A stretch of DNA of 64,000 nucleotides from Commensalibacter communis (GCF_947179015.1 NZ_CAMXCM010000004.1:1-64000), one strand, 5' to 3'. Positions 53,174 to 63,024 are shown, numbered from the stretch's first letter. Notes: a model not told the origin generated them from the sequence alone. Numbers and translations are program-made.

Positions 53174-53209
53174 ATTAAAGGATAAAATGAGAATATTTTA
53201 TCCTTTAAT
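53174..53209 (+). terminator. Hairpin after the SDR gene
   Basis: Perfect 15-bp arms ATTAAAGGATAAAAT (53174-53188) and ATTTTATCCTTTAAT (53195-53209), loop GAGAAT. The long stem supports termination although no clear U tract follows. Confidence 0.65.
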
Positions 53210-53343
53210 ATTAATAAGATAATAAACATCGTCAAATATAATTAGACTCATTTTAACCTTATTCATGACAATAATATGATTTGGAAAATATTAAATACAA
53301 TTTACGTTTGAAGTATCTATATATATGCAATAAGGGAATTTAT

Positions 53344-54609
53344 ATGAAAAAAATACTAAGCGTTTCATTATTATCAATGACAATGTTGGTATCATTGCAA
53401 AATCTTGCACATGCTAACACAACACAAAGCGGCGAAACCAGACAAAGCGTCAAAGCAAATGCTGGAAATGGATTTTATTATCCTGCCAATCGATGGTCAT
53501 ACCAACATATGCAACAATTATATCCCTCTGCAAATGTCGACGGTCAACATTACTCCAACGGTTTACCTAAAAAATTACAAAATCTAGATGATTTGATGGT
53601 CAAAGATGGCCGAGGTAAACAAGTTAAACTTACCCAATATTTAGAAGAAACCTATACAGATTCATTTGTTGTTGTCAAAGATGGTCAAATTATTTATGAA
53701 AAATACTTAAATGGACAAGATGAGAGAACTCGTCATCAAATGATGTCTGTTACAAAATCCATTAGCTCAACAGCCATTCAACCTTTGATTGATGAAGGCA
53801 AAATCGATCCGAATGCCAAAGTTACCAAATATGTCCCTGAGCTTGCAGGATCTGCATGGGCAGATGCGACTGTTCAACAAGTCAGAGATATGTTGGTCAG
53901 CCTTGATTATACCGAAAACTATGATGATCCAAAATCAGGCTTTAATAACTATTTAAGAGCGATGGGTTTTACTGCCCCTGACACAGAATTTAAAAATACG
54001 ATTGGTATTCACAAATTCTTGCAAGGGATTAAAAAAGGCAAAGGCGAACACGGGAAAATATTCAATTATGCAACCCCAAACACCGATGTTCTTTGCTGGA
54101 TTGCACAAAAAGCCTCTGGAAAAAATGCTGAAACTCTGATTGATCAAAATTTATGGTCAAAATTATCCACGATACGAGATGCTTATCTTCTTGTTGACCG
54201 TCAAGGACAGGCTTTTTGTGGTGCAGGATCTAATGCCACAGCCGTTGATTTAGCAAAATTTGGGATGATTATGGCAAATGACGGTAAATTAGGCGACCAA
54301 CAAATCGTCAGCAAAAAATATGTTGATGAAGTTATCAAAGGCGGTTCTAAAGAAGCATTCGATAACAGCCATTATGCCCATTTTGAATCAACTAAAGGAT
54401 GGACATATAAAGATCAGTGGTGGATCAGAAACAACCCTAATCATGCCTTTGCGGCGGTAGGTATTTATGACCAAATCGTTTATGTTGATCCAACGGCCAA
54501 AGTCGTCGTTGTAAAACAAAGTTCTAGAAAAGTTGCAGAAAAAGACGATGATGATACAGCCGTATATACTGTCATTGATACAATTATTAGTAAACTAGAT
54601 CATAAATAA
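53344..54609 (+). CDS. Exported serine hydrolase, beta-lactamase (class C) family
   Basis: I chose the ATG at 53344 (421 aa), with AAGGGA upstream; the longer frame hides the signal peptide. Residues 1-24 are a signal peptide (MLVSLQNLAHA|NT). The catalytic SxxK is S135-V-T-K138 in MMSVTKSISS, and FNYATPNTDVLCW sits where the second motif is expected in the NylB-like group. It is therefore a periplasmic serine hydrolase related to class C beta-lactamases and 6-aminohexanoate-dimer hydrolase; the substrate is unknown. No partner genes are adjacent. Confidence 0.87.
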   Translation: MKKILSVSLLSMTMLVSLQNLAHANTTQSGETRQSVKANAGNGFYYPANRWSYQHMQQLYPSANVDGQHYSNGLPKKLQNLDDLMVKDGRGKQVKLTQYLEETYTDSFVVVKDGQIIYEKYLNGQDERTRHQMMSVTKSISSTAIQPLIDEGKIDPNAKVTKYVPELAGSAWADATVQQVRDMLVSLDYTENYDDPKSGFNNYLRAMGFTAPDTEFKNTIGIHKFLQGIKKGKGEHGKIFNYATPNTDVLCWIAQKASGKNAETLIDQNLWSKLSTIRDAYLLVDRQGQAFCGAGSNATAVDLAKFGMIMANDGKLGDQQIVSKKYVDEVIKGGSKEAFDNSHYAHFESTKGWTYKDQWWIRNNPNHAFAAVGIYDQIVYVDPTAKVVVVKQSSRKVAEKDDDDTAVYTVIDTIISKLDHK

Positions 54610-54653
54610 GCTACCTAAAATAGTTCAATTGATTTAGCCTTAATCTATACTCG

Positions 54654-54681
54654 AGTGATAAAATTTTAAAATTTTATCACT
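54654..54681 (+). terminator. Palindrome after the serine hydrolase gene
   Basis: A perfect 28-base palindrome made of AGTGATAAAATTTT and its complement lies 45 bases after the stop codon, followed by TATTTTAAT. It can act as a terminator hairpin for both convergent genes. Confidence 0.6.
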
Positions 54682-54717
54682 TATTTTAATAAGAACCACA
54701 GAAAAACAAAAATATAA

Positions 54718-55473
54718 CTAGTGAATAAAATTTGCGTAGAAATCACAAGCATCTTTATTTTTATTTAGGCAAGATTGCTTTAAGAAATATTTGGATTTTT
54801 GTATATCTTTCGCAATACCTTGCCCTTGATAATATATTACCCCAAGTATTGCTTGGGCTTTTGCATCCTCTTGGTTGGCAGCGCTGGTAAGCCATTTTAT
54901 CGCTTTTGATGAATTTTGAGTTACACCATCCCCTTTTAGATACATTAACCCAAGTACTGCTTGGGCTTTTGGATTGCCTTGTTTGGCAGATTTGGTGAAT
55001 AGTTCTGCAGCTCTGGCATAGTTTTGAGGAACAGCTTTGCCGCCTCCATACATAGTGCCAAGTAAATATTGCGCAGAATCATTTCCTTGATTAGCAGATT
55101 TAGTAAACCATTCCACCGCTTTGGAATAGTCTTGAGGAACGCCCTGCCCTTGTAAATACATTGTCCCAAGCATTCCTTGAGCATTTGCATCTCCTTGATT
55201 AGCAGCTTTTGTAAACAACTCTACAGCTCTAGAATAGTTTTTAGGAACCTTATCTCCGTAAAAATATTGCAGTCCTAAAGAAAAATTATTTACTGATTTC
55301 CATTTGTCAGTATTTTTAGTAAAAAATTTGATTGCTTCAGATTCCGAATAGCTTTTAGAATTTTCTTGCTTGTATTTAGGGTTCGGTAATGAATCAACAT
55401 TATTACAAAATCCTTTTATAGGGAAAAACCAAGGGATTATGCTTAATAATAAATAGTAAGGTGTTTTTTTCAT
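54718..55473 (-). CDS. Exported Sel1-repeat protein
   Basis: A 251-residue protein with a signal peptide (MKKTPYYLLLSIIPWFFPIKGFC) and five Sel1 repeats of 36 residues from about residue 60 (for example NQGDANAQGMLGTMYLQGQGVPQDYSKAVEWFTKSA). It ends with a Cys-containing cap (CLNKNKDACDFY) that is also seen in the other exported Sel1 gene. The first Cys after the signal could be the cleavage site or part of the mature protein. Sel1 proteins bind other proteins; here it is likely periplasmic. Confidence 0.88.
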   Translation of the reverse strand: MKKTPYYLLLSIIPWFFPIKGFCNNVDSLPNPKYKQENSKSYSESEAIKFFTKNTDKWKSVNNFSLGLQYFYGDKVPKNYSRAVELFTKAANQGDANAQGMLGTMYLQGQGVPQDYSKAVEWFTKSANQGNDSAQYLLGTMYGGGKAVPQNYARAAELFTKSAKQGNPKAQAVLGLMYLKGDGVTQNSSKAIKWLTSAANQEDAKAQAILGVIYYQGQGIAKDIQKSKYFLKQSCLNKNKDACDFYANFIH

Positions 55474-55695
55474 TTAATTAAACAGTTTTGTTATATAATT
55501 TCTGTAATCTGCATTATTCTACCAATATCAAAAAAACAATTTGGATAAAATACAATATTGATTTCTTTACTCCGATCTCATTTGCCACTCAATCAACACA
55601 GCCCACGTGTAAAATCAAACGATCAACTCTGTAATCCCTATTCATTAACAGATATTCGCTTTATATTCATTCCACAAATCATGTGAGTATCTACT

Positions 55696-57243
55696 GTGAA
55701 TACTATTTTCAATTTCATTAACCAATTTTTTGCATTCCTAGCTCCAATTACCGATGCTGTTTGGGATTTTCCAACCAATATTGCTTGGTATAAACATATC
55801 CCAATCTTAGGACAGTTCTCTTTTCCTGTTCTTTTATTAATGGGTGTTGGGATTTATTTCACCATTCGCACACGCTTTATTCAACGACACAGCTTTGCCC
55901 CAGCAATCAAGATTATGCTGGCTCGACAACCTTCTAAACAAGGGGTTAGTGCCATAGGGTCATTTATGCTGGGACTGGCAATGCGTGCAGGACCAGGGAA
56001 TATTGTTGGTATTACTGGCGCCATTTCCATTGGCGGGCCAGGTGCTTTATTCTGGATGTGGGTTGCAGCCTTTTTTGGCATGGCATCTGCTTTTACTGAA
56101 TCTGTATTGGCACAGCTTTTCAAAGAAAAGAAAGGTGATGAATTTGTTGGTGGATTACCTTTTTATGGGAAACGCTTGCTTGGAAATAACCACTTTGTTG
56201 GCTTCTTTTTATCGTGCGTTTTTATCACCTATGCGCTCTTTAATATCCCTGCTCAAACGTTTAACGTGTTCTCTGCCATTGGTGCCATTGCACAAGCCAC
56301 AACAGGGCATCACTATAGCCATCAATCGACTTTATATTATACGATTGCAGTTATTCTTGTCATCGCATGCGCCTTTATTATCTTTGGTGGGATCCGCCGT
56401 GTTGTGGCTTATTCTGATGTGTTAGTTCCCATCAAAGCCGTTATCTTTATTGGTATATCCATTATTATTATTCTCATTAATTTTCCATTAATTCCTTATT
56501 TTTTCCGTGAAGTTATTGTCGGTGCGTTTGCCCCTCATGCCATTTTTGGTGGAGCAATAGGAACTGCCCTTGCCCAAGGGGTCAAAAGAGGTTTGATGTC
56601 GAACGAAGCGGGTCAAGGAACCATCACGATGGCGGCGGCGATTGCCAATAATCGTCACCCTTGTGAACAAGGATTAGTCCAAAGTTTTGGGGTCTTTTTC
56701 GATACGATGGTCATTTGCACCATGACAGGTTTTATCGTCATTATGGCACATGTTTGGACTGGATCAGTTGATGGTATGATGTGGGAGTCCGTCAGAGCCT
56801 CAAAAATCACTTTATATTTGACCTCGGTTCATACCCTTGTCCCCTCGTCCGTTGCCACCATCATTGAAATTATTATGTGTGCTTGTTATGGATTATTTGC
56901 GTTTACAACCCTGCTCGGCATGATTTCTTTTGCCGAAATTTCAGCCAATTTTATTTCTAAAAAATACAGCTTTATTTTAATCATTCGAATATTGGGATCT
57001 TTGGTATTTGTTCCCTTTGGGATCTTAACCATCCTAGCAGGATTAGAGCTGGGAAATTTATGGTATATTTCTGACCTCATGAATATCGTCATGGTGTATC
57101 TCAATATTCCTTTGTTACTCTTGGGATTACCCTTTGTATTAAAAGCACTTGCTGATTATCGCAAAAATAAAGGGGTATCCTTTGATTCTGAACAATATGG
57201 GTTTATGACTGAATGTTGGAATGAGAAAAAGGATGTGAAGTAA
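55696..57243 (+). CDS. Alanine/glycine:cation symporter (AGCS family)
   Basis: A 515-residue inner-membrane transporter with about 11 membrane segments, GTG start. Family motifs include GLAMRAGPGNIVGITGAISIGGPGALFWMWVAAFFGMASAFTESVLAQLFKEK and RGLMSNEAGQGTITMAAA. AGCS proteins import alanine or glycine with sodium or protons. It is a single gene with a separate promoter; no riboswitch was recognised upstream. Confidence 0.93.
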   Translation: MNTIFNFINQFFAFLAPITDAVWDFPTNIAWYKHIPILGQFSFPVLLLMGVGIYFTIRTRFIQRHSFAPAIKIMLARQPSKQGVSAIGSFMLGLAMRAGPGNIVGITGAISIGGPGALFWMWVAAFFGMASAFTESVLAQLFKEKKGDEFVGGLPFYGKRLLGNNHFVGFFLSCVFITYALFNIPAQTFNVFSAIGAIAQATTGHHYSHQSTLYYTIAVILVIACAFIIFGGIRRVVAYSDVLVPIKAVIFIGISIIIILINFPLIPYFFREVIVGAFAPHAIFGGAIGTALAQGVKRGLMSNEAGQGTITMAAAIANNRHPCEQGLVQSFGVFFDTMVICTMTGFIVIMAHVWTGSVDGMMWESVRASKITLYLTSVHTLVPSSVATIIEIIMCACYGLFAFTTLLGMISFAEISANFISKKYSFILIIRILGSLVFVPFGILTILAGLELGNLWYISDLMNIVMVYLNIPLLLLGLPFVLKALADYRKNKGVSFDSEQYGFMTECWNEKKDVK

Positions 57244-57351
57244 ACTAAATCACCTACCATCGCCCTCACCTTCAGTCAAAAACAATGGTATTTTTCAAAC
57301 GAAACTTATATTATCCATATATAAATCGTAATAATATTTAAGTAGGTTCCA

Positions 57352-58110
57352 ATGGCAGCAAGAGAAAACAAATTCCGCGAAGAACTGGATAGGTTGATTG
57401 AAAAAGGTGAAAATTTAAATCAAGCTATACAAAGTGAATGTGATTCAGAAGATTCAAGTCAAACTACTTCTAAATTTAGAGATAATTATCAACAATGGTA
57501 CAGTCTTACATTGGAAATAGTTAAACATATCTTACCCAGTAGATTAGATGATTTTAAAGACCACTATCAATATCAAGGAGCAAGTAAAGGTTTATATTCT
57601 GATAATTATCGCATTGATGATTATTGTAATAAAAGAAAAATTTTGCAAAAAAATAACTTTATAATTCCTTTTGAAACAGTCATTCCTCACTTTCAACAAC
57701 AACTTAGCATCCTAAAAGCAACTAAAGAAATGCTATCATCTACACTGCTTGACTTAAAAGCGCTTGTACAAGCTGATTTGTTTGATTCTGAAATAGATAT
57801 TGCAAAAGAGCTCGCTAAAAAAGGGTTCTTCAGAGCTGCTGGTGCTATTTGTGGTGTTGTTATTGAAAAACATCTTCTGACTCTATGTCAAAATCATAAC
57901 ATTGAAATCGATAAGAAACATCCTACGATTAGTGATTTATGTGAACCGTTAAAGAAAGAAGAAATTATCAGCCAACCTGATTGGCGTTCAATTCAGTTTT
58001 GTGCTGATATTCGCAATCTTTGTTGCCACAATAAAGAACAAGAACCAACCGAAGAGCAAGTCGACGACCTAATTGATGGCACCGATAAAATCATCAAAAC
58101 AATATCCTAA
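57352..58110 (+). CDS. HEPN-domain protein (DUF4145-like C-terminus)
   Basis: A 252-residue soluble protein. The C-terminal 100 residues (from about 155: KKGFFRAAGAICGVVIEKHL) form a helical domain that ends in R221-x4-H226 (DIRNLCCHNKEQ), the RX4-6H signature of HEPN domains, which are often metal-independent RNases. The N-terminal part (1-130) is helical and charged with no known family. HEPN proteins are common in defence and toxin systems, but no nucleotidyltransferase partner or antitoxin is next to it, so the role is open. Confidence 0.7.
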   Translation: MAARENKFREELDRLIEKGENLNQAIQSECDSEDSSQTTSKFRDNYQQWYSLTLEIVKHILPSRLDDFKDHYQYQGASKGLYSDNYRIDDYCNKRKILQKNNFIIPFETVIPHFQQQLSILKATKEMLSSTLLDLKALVQADLFDSEIDIAKELAKKGFFRAAGAICGVVIEKHLLTLCQNHNIEIDKKHPTISDLCEPLKKEEIISQPDWRSIQFCADIRNLCCHNKEQEPTEEQVDDLIDGTDKIIKTIS

Positions 58111-58123
58111 TCAAAAGCTGACT

Positions 58124-58504
58124 TTATAAATACTCATTCAGCTCTACCCATTCTTGCATATCATCAATCACCATGTGCATCCATGACCAAATATCGGGTA
58201 ATTTTTTCATAATAGAAAACCCTTCATTCGTCCACCCATGCAAAATATAGACTTGCTCTGCCTTATTCGTTACATCCACTAAAAATGCAGCCAAGTCATC
58301 ATTATCTTGGCGACGTGCAAAAACAAACAGCTTTTCGTTGCAAATATTTGGCCATAATGTATGAGCAAAGAAGCATTTTTGTTGCTCCATAAAATACCAA
58401 GGTTCCATTTCAGCTAATACATCATATTTAGCTAAATTCTCTGCAATCAGCCTTTGATAGAATTTAGGAAATATAATTTCTGATTGATGGGCTTGGTCAG
58501 TCAT
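58124..58504 (-). CDS. Hypothetical protein (126 aa)
   Basis: I do not recognise this family. The product is acidic and rich in aromatic residues, with EPWYFMEQQKCFFAH, FVFARRQDNDDLAAFLVD and a tryptophan-rich end (DIWSWMHMVIDDMQEW). The look is that of small SUKH-like or immunity-type proteins, which is only an impression. It follows argC on the same strand by 31 bases and may be co-transcribed. Confidence 0.6.
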   Translation of the reverse strand: MTDQAHQSEIIFPKFYQRLIAENLAKYDVLAEMEPWYFMEQQKCFFAHTLWPNICNEKLFVFARRQDNDDLAAFLVDVTNKAEQVYILHGWTNEGFSIMKKLPDIWSWMHMVIDDMQEWVELNEYL

Positions 58505-58535
58505 TTTTTCTCTTTGCTCTTTAGTATTTCAATTG

Positions 58536-59456
58536 CTACACACCCAACATCAATCGAATATTCTGTATCGCTGCGCCAGAGGCACCTTTGCCAAGATTAT
58601 CAAAAGTCGCCGTTAATACCACCATATCTTGACGTACGTTACTATGCACATGTAACTCCATTTGATCGGTCAGTGCCAAATGATCCCCAGATACTTTAGC
58701 TGGTACTTCATCAACAAAAGACACGACATTCCCATCAGCATAATGTTGTTGTAGGCATTGCTTTATATCATCAATATTGGCGTTATTAGACAATGTATCC
58801 ACATGCAATGGAACAGAAACAATCATCCCTTGCGGAAAATTCCCTACTGATGGGACAAAAATAGGCTCACGGCTTAACCCCGCATAATGCACGATCTCTG
58901 GCAAATGTTTATGCTGCAAACTTAATCCATAAAGCATAAAAGGTGGCGCATCTTTTGTAACTTCATAAGACGCAATCATTTGCTTGCCGCCACCACTATA
59001 ACCACTAATCGCATTAATCGTCAGTGGATAATCCTTTGCGATAATGCCAGCCTTGACCAATGGATGAAGTAAAGCAATCGCACCGCTGGAATAACATCCA
59101 GGATTAGCAACCAATGGTGCAGATTTGATTTTCTCAGCTTGCCCCAAATCCAACTCAGCAAATCCATAGACCCAATCTGGATGGGTTCTGAAAGCAGTAC
59201 TGGCATCTAAAACCTTGGGTTGGTGTCCTGACAAAGATTGAATAGCAGCCACTGATTCCCGCGATGCTTCATCAGGTAAGCACAACACAACCAAGTCCAC
59301 TTGTGCCATCATATCCAAGCGCACTTTCATATCATGGCGTTGTTCAACAGGAATAGAACAGACTTGCACAGGCAAGTTGCCCAAGCGTTGACGAATTCCT
59401 AAACCCGTTGTTCCATATTCACCATCAATGAAAATCTTTGGCATTTGAGACATCAT
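58536..59456 (-). CDS. argC: N-acetyl-gamma-glutamyl-phosphate reductase (short type)
   Basis: ArgC reduces N-acetylglutamyl phosphate with NADPH in arginine synthesis. The 306-residue length and the start KIFIDGEYGTTGLGIRQRL are those of the short AgrC type 2 found in alphaproteobacteria. The active-site cysteine is C121 in NPGCYSSG, and GYSGGGKQM and HKHLPEI follow. The second ATG (59453) fits the AAGGTG site better. The gene stands alone apart from the small unknown gene downstream. Confidence 0.95.
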   Translation of the reverse strand: MMSQMPKIFIDGEYGTTGLGIRQRLGNLPVQVCSIPVEQRHDMKVRLDMMAQVDLVVLCLPDEASRESVAAIQSLSGHQPKVLDASTAFRTHPDWVYGFAELDLGQAEKIKSAPLVANPGCYSSGAIALLHPLVKAGIIAKDYPLTINAISGYSGGGKQMIASYEVTKDAPPFMLYGLSLQHKHLPEIVHYAGLSREPIFVPSVGNFPQGMIVSVPLHVDTLSNNANIDDIKQCLQQHYADGNVVSFVDEVPAKVSGDHLALTDQMELHVHSNVRQDMVVLTATFDNLGKGASGAAIQNIRLMLGV

Positions 59457-59828
59457 GCACCTTTATTCAAAAATAAGTTAATGTTCGACTATATGACAAA
59501 GTTGCTGAAATAATCAACAACATCTACCACCTTTATTTATTCCCCATCATATATCTGAACAATAATCATTTTGTTTTTAGATCTTTAAAAATATTCCTGC
59601 GTAATAAAGTATAATTTGACGATAAGAAATTTACCTTTTTATGTTTCAAAATTATTAGGGTACAAGGCAATTCCTTGAGATATTTATGCTCAATATAATC
59701 TTGGTACAATGCTTATAAAAGGTTAAAGAACAAATAAAATGATTAATACTTTGATTTAGAATATAAGTGTTTGTTTTCTAAATAAAGCACGAATAAAATA
59801 TCTATCTTCCAAAGGGAATAGTTCGATT
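59457..59828. other. Divergent intergenic region between argC and a Sel1 gene
   Basis: This 372-base region should hold the promoters of both flanking genes. No gene, RNA or clear operator is seen. The Sel1 gene has a ribosome binding site (AAAGGGAATAG) close to its ATG. Confidence 0.45.
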
Positions 59829-60962
59829 ATGAGTTTTTTAAAAGGAATACTTTCTAGTTTGATCAATAATACGAACGAAACGTCACAATCGGTTGATATT
59901 GATTGTCAGCAAAATGAGCAAGATATCAAAGAATTAGAGCAAAAAGCTCACCAAGGAGACATTGATGCCCAATATAATCTTGGGGTAATATATGATAATC
60001 GCCCAGATTTTGTTCAAGCAGCAAAATGGTATCATAAAGCAGCCGATCAAGGACATATAGATGCTCAGTATCACCTTGCTACGATGTATGAAGAAGGACA
60101 AGGCGTTCCACAAGATTATGTCCAAGCAGTAAAATATTACCGTCAAGCTGGTAAGCAAGGGTCTGTGGAGGCTCTATATTTTCTGGGTTTGATGTATAAA
60201 AATGCCAAGGGTGTGTCTCAAGATTATATAAAAGTAATAGAATATTTTACCAAAGCTGCCGAACAAGGCTATGTTTTAGCACAATATAATCTTGGTCGTT
60301 TATATTATCATGGTCAAGATGTGCCTCAGAATTATTCTAATGCTCTTAACTGGTTTACCAAAGCTTCCAACCAAGGAGATGTGGATGCTCAAAATGACCT
60401 TGGTGTAATGTATGATGCAGGTCAAGGCGTTGCACAAGATTATGAAAAGGCAGCTGAATATTTTACTAAGAGCGCCGAGCAAGGGAATCTCTTAGCTATA
60501 TTTAATTTGGGTCTGATGTATGAAAATGGACAAGGTGTACCTCAGGATTATGCAAAAGCAATTGAATTATATTCTGAAGCGGGCAGCTGTGGACATATCA
60601 ATGCTCAAAATACGTTGGGAGTAATATATGAGACTGGTCAAATTGCTCCGCAGGATTATACAAAAGCATTAGAATGGTATCATAAAGCCGCAAATCAAGA
60701 GGATGCTGATGCCCAATATCATCTTGGTCGAATGTATTATCATGGTCGAGGTGTTTCACAAGATACTATAAAATCAGTGGAATATTTTACCAAAGCTGCC
60801 AATCAAGGACATATCAATGCTCAATACAACCTTGGGGTAATGTATGAAAACGGGGTGGGTGTTCCGCAAGATAAAGAAAAAGCATTGGAATATTATCAAC
60901 AGGCTTGTTCAAATGGCTATCAGAAAAGCTGTGATGCTTATGAACAGTTGAAGGATGAATAA
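59829..60962 (+). CDS. Sel1-repeat protein with amphipathic N-terminal peptide (copy A)
   Basis: A 377-residue protein with about nine 36-residue Sel1 repeats (from about residue 37: HQGDIDAQYNLGVIYDN) and a Cys cap (QQACSNGYQKSCDAYEQL). It lacks a signal peptide. Instead it begins MSFLKGILSSLINN, which can form an amphipathic helix, followed by a polar linker. The neighbouring Sel1 gene has a matching start. The repeats should form a solenoid that binds partner proteins; the partner is unknown. Confidence 0.85.
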   Translation: MSFLKGILSSLINNTNETSQSVDIDCQQNEQDIKELEQKAHQGDIDAQYNLGVIYDNRPDFVQAAKWYHKAADQGHIDAQYHLATMYEEGQGVPQDYVQAVKYYRQAGKQGSVEALYFLGLMYKNAKGVSQDYIKVIEYFTKAAEQGYVLAQYNLGRLYYHGQDVPQNYSNALNWFTKASNQGDVDAQNDLGVMYDAGQGVAQDYEKAAEYFTKSAEQGNLLAIFNLGLMYENGQGVPQDYAKAIELYSEAGSCGHINAQNTLGVIYETGQIAPQDYTKALEWYHKAANQEDADAQYHLGRMYYHGRGVSQDTIKSVEYFTKAANQGHINAQYNLGVMYENGVGVPQDKEKALEYYQQACSNGYQKSCDAYEQLKDE

Positions 60963-61057
60963 AACTTTCATAAGTTTAAGTGTTTATAATGATAAAAGAA
61001 TATTCTATTATCAATAAGACCCGCTAAGGGTAAGCGATACTTAAAGGAACGTTTATT

Positions 61058-62206
61058 ATGAATTTTTTCAAAAAAATCTTTTCAAGTATTAAAAACGATG
61101 CAAGCAAAGCACAGCAATCCTTTAAAACCTATTCCCAGCCAAATGAACAAGAGATTGCAGAGCTAGAGCAAAAAGCCGCGCAAGGTGATGCTGTCGCTCA
61201 AAGGACTTTAGGACAATTTTATGATAATGGTATTTCCGTTCCACCAAATTATGATAAAGCTCGTGAATTATTTCAAAAAGCAGCCGATCAAGGGGATGCA
61301 GAGGCTCAATTTCATTTAGCATATATGTATGAGTATGCTGCTGGTATTCCAAAAGATTATTTAACGGCCATATTTTACTATCTAAGGTCAGGGGATCAAG
61401 GATATGTCAAAGCACAATTTCATCTTGGCGAAATATATAGCGTAGGTGCTTGTAGTGTTCCGCAGAATATAAATACAGCGATTGAATGGTACCGCAAAGC
61501 TGCAGACCAAGGACACGCAGAAGCACAATTTCAGCTTGGAGAAATATACAATATTGGTGAAGATGTTCCTCAAGATATTAATAGTGCATTAGAATGGTAT
61601 CAAAAAGCAGCGGATCAAGGGCATGTTTACGCACAATATAGAATTGGATCTGCATATTATATAGGTCAAGGAGTTGCGCAAAATTACAAAAAAGCATTGG
61701 AATGGTATCAGAAAGCTGCCGAGCAAGGAGATGAAGATTCTCAATATAACCTTGGAATAATGTATGAACAGGGTTTGGGTACGCGTCGAAATTATAAAAA
61801 AGCGATAGAATGGTATCAAAAGGCTGCTGAGCGAGAGGATGAGGGCGCGCAATATAAGCTTGGAATGATATACTGGCATGGAGATGGTGTTCCTCAGGAT
61901 AATGTAAAAGCGAAGAAATGGTTTCAACAGGCTGCCGATCAAGGTCATGTATCTGCCATTTATAATCTTGGGTTAATATACTGGCGAGGAGAAGGCGTTC
62001 CCGAAGATGAAGCCAAAGCAATGGAATATTTTATCGATGCTACGGATCAAGATCATGCAGAGGCACAATATTGTATTGGTGTAATATACGAGTACGGGGG
62101 GACTGTTCCAAAAGATTTAGAAAAGGCTAAAAAATATTATCAACAGGCTTGTTCAAATGGGTCAAAAGACGGCTGTGATGCTTACGAAAGACTAAATAAC
62201 GAATAG
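61058..62206 (+). CDS. Sel1-repeat protein with amphipathic N-terminal peptide (copy B)
   Basis: A 382-residue tandem paralogue of the gene at 59829, 95 bases downstream with its own leader (AAAGGAACG before ATG). It starts MNFFKKIFSSIKND, again a possible amphipathic helix, then NEQEIAELEQKAAQGDAVAQ and about nine Sel1 repeats, ending in QQACSNGSKDGCDAYERL. It has no signal peptide. The pair differs from the exported Sel1 proteins at 42740 and 54718, so it probably acts in the cytoplasm or at the inner membrane face. Confidence 0.85.
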   Translation: MNFFKKIFSSIKNDASKAQQSFKTYSQPNEQEIAELEQKAAQGDAVAQRTLGQFYDNGISVPPNYDKARELFQKAADQGDAEAQFHLAYMYEYAAGIPKDYLTAIFYYLRSGDQGYVKAQFHLGEIYSVGACSVPQNINTAIEWYRKAADQGHAEAQFQLGEIYNIGEDVPQDINSALEWYQKAADQGHVYAQYRIGSAYYIGQGVAQNYKKALEWYQKAAEQGDEDSQYNLGIMYEQGLGTRRNYKKAIEWYQKAAEREDEGAQYKLGMIYWHGDGVPQDNVKAKKWFQQAADQGHVSAIYNLGLIYWRGEGVPEDEAKAMEYFIDATDQDHAEAQYCIGVIYEYGGTVPKDLEKAKKYYQQACSNGSKDGCDAYERLNNE

Positions 62207-62353
62207 CACCAAAATATATCACCAAGTCACACATCAACCATAAAAATCCTTGAGCTACAATCTATAATTACGCTAAACTTAAGATTGAACCAAACGATCC
62301 TCACCATACGATACAAATTTGTAGTTAACTATATACAATACCCCCTTACCTAC

Positions 62354-62833
62354 TCAGAGACATTTTTCAAGAACAACATATTGTTCCTCAAATCCTAAAT
62401 GCTCATAAATTGCTCTAGCCTGTTGATTTCGCCCTAGCGCAGGAATCCTCAGCCATTTACAACCCGCATCTTTTGCACGTTGTTCACATGCTTGCATTAA
62501 TTGCTTGCCAACGCCCAAACCTCTCGCTTGAGGGCTAACAGAAATATGACTGATTAAGCCATAAGTAAAATCCAACTCATCAAATTCTCCTCTCTGAGGA
62601 ACCTTTGTAAAAATTGTTGCAAAGCCCACAATGACGCTATCAAGTTCCGCAACCAAAATATATCCATTTTCTCGCTGGCATTGCTCCTGTAACGTTTGAA
62701 TATACCAACTATCTATCGCTTCTACAGGTTTCATTCGATCATAAATTGCTAGCTCATAAGCTTGAAGATAGCGCACTATTTCTAAAAATTGCGTAGCATC
62801 ATTCTCACGAAACTCTCTAATATTTAATGACAT
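62354..62833 (-). CDS. GNAT family N-acetyltransferase
   Basis: A 159-residue acetyltransferase. The acetyl-CoA site is seen in LISHISVSPQARGLGVGKQLMQACEQRAKDAGC (motif A, Q/RxxGxG/A as ARGLGVG), then ALGRNQQARAIYEHLGFEEQ (motif B). It transfers an acetyl group from acetyl-CoA to an unknown amine. It is a single gene upstream of the rpsI terminator. Confidence 0.9.
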   Translation of the reverse strand: MSLNIREFRENDATQFLEIVRYLQAYELAIYDRMKPVEAIDSWYIQTLQEQCQRENGYILVAELDSVIVGFATIFTKVPQRGEFDELDFTYGLISHISVSPQARGLGVGKQLMQACEQRAKDAGCKWLRIPALGRNQQARAIYEHLGFEEQYVVLEKCL

Positions 62834-62983
62834 TTTGTTTCTTTATATCCGTCGGATAATGTTTAATGAAAACAATAATAGGTGGTTAAAAAAGAATGAT
62901 AGGTTTTATAAAAAAGTTTATAACTTCAATCAATATGTAAACATGATGCAGCCACATATTCGTATAAGACCAATATTCTCAAC

Positions 62984-63024
62984 AAAAAAGGCGGTGGAAA
63001 GTTTGATCTTTCCCCGCCTTTTTT
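62984..63024. terminator. Strong terminator of the rplM-rpsI operon
   Basis: The stem GGCGGTGGAAAG / CTTTCCCCGCC, with a T bulge and loop TTTGAT, is flanked by A6 on one side and T6 on the other, so it can terminate in both directions. It lies 20 bases after the rpsI stop on the minus strand. Confidence 0.88.

Noticed and set aside
61578-62021. Long minus-strand frames opposite the second cytoplasmic Sel1 gene
   Set aside because: They are shadows of the repeat codons on the plus strand.
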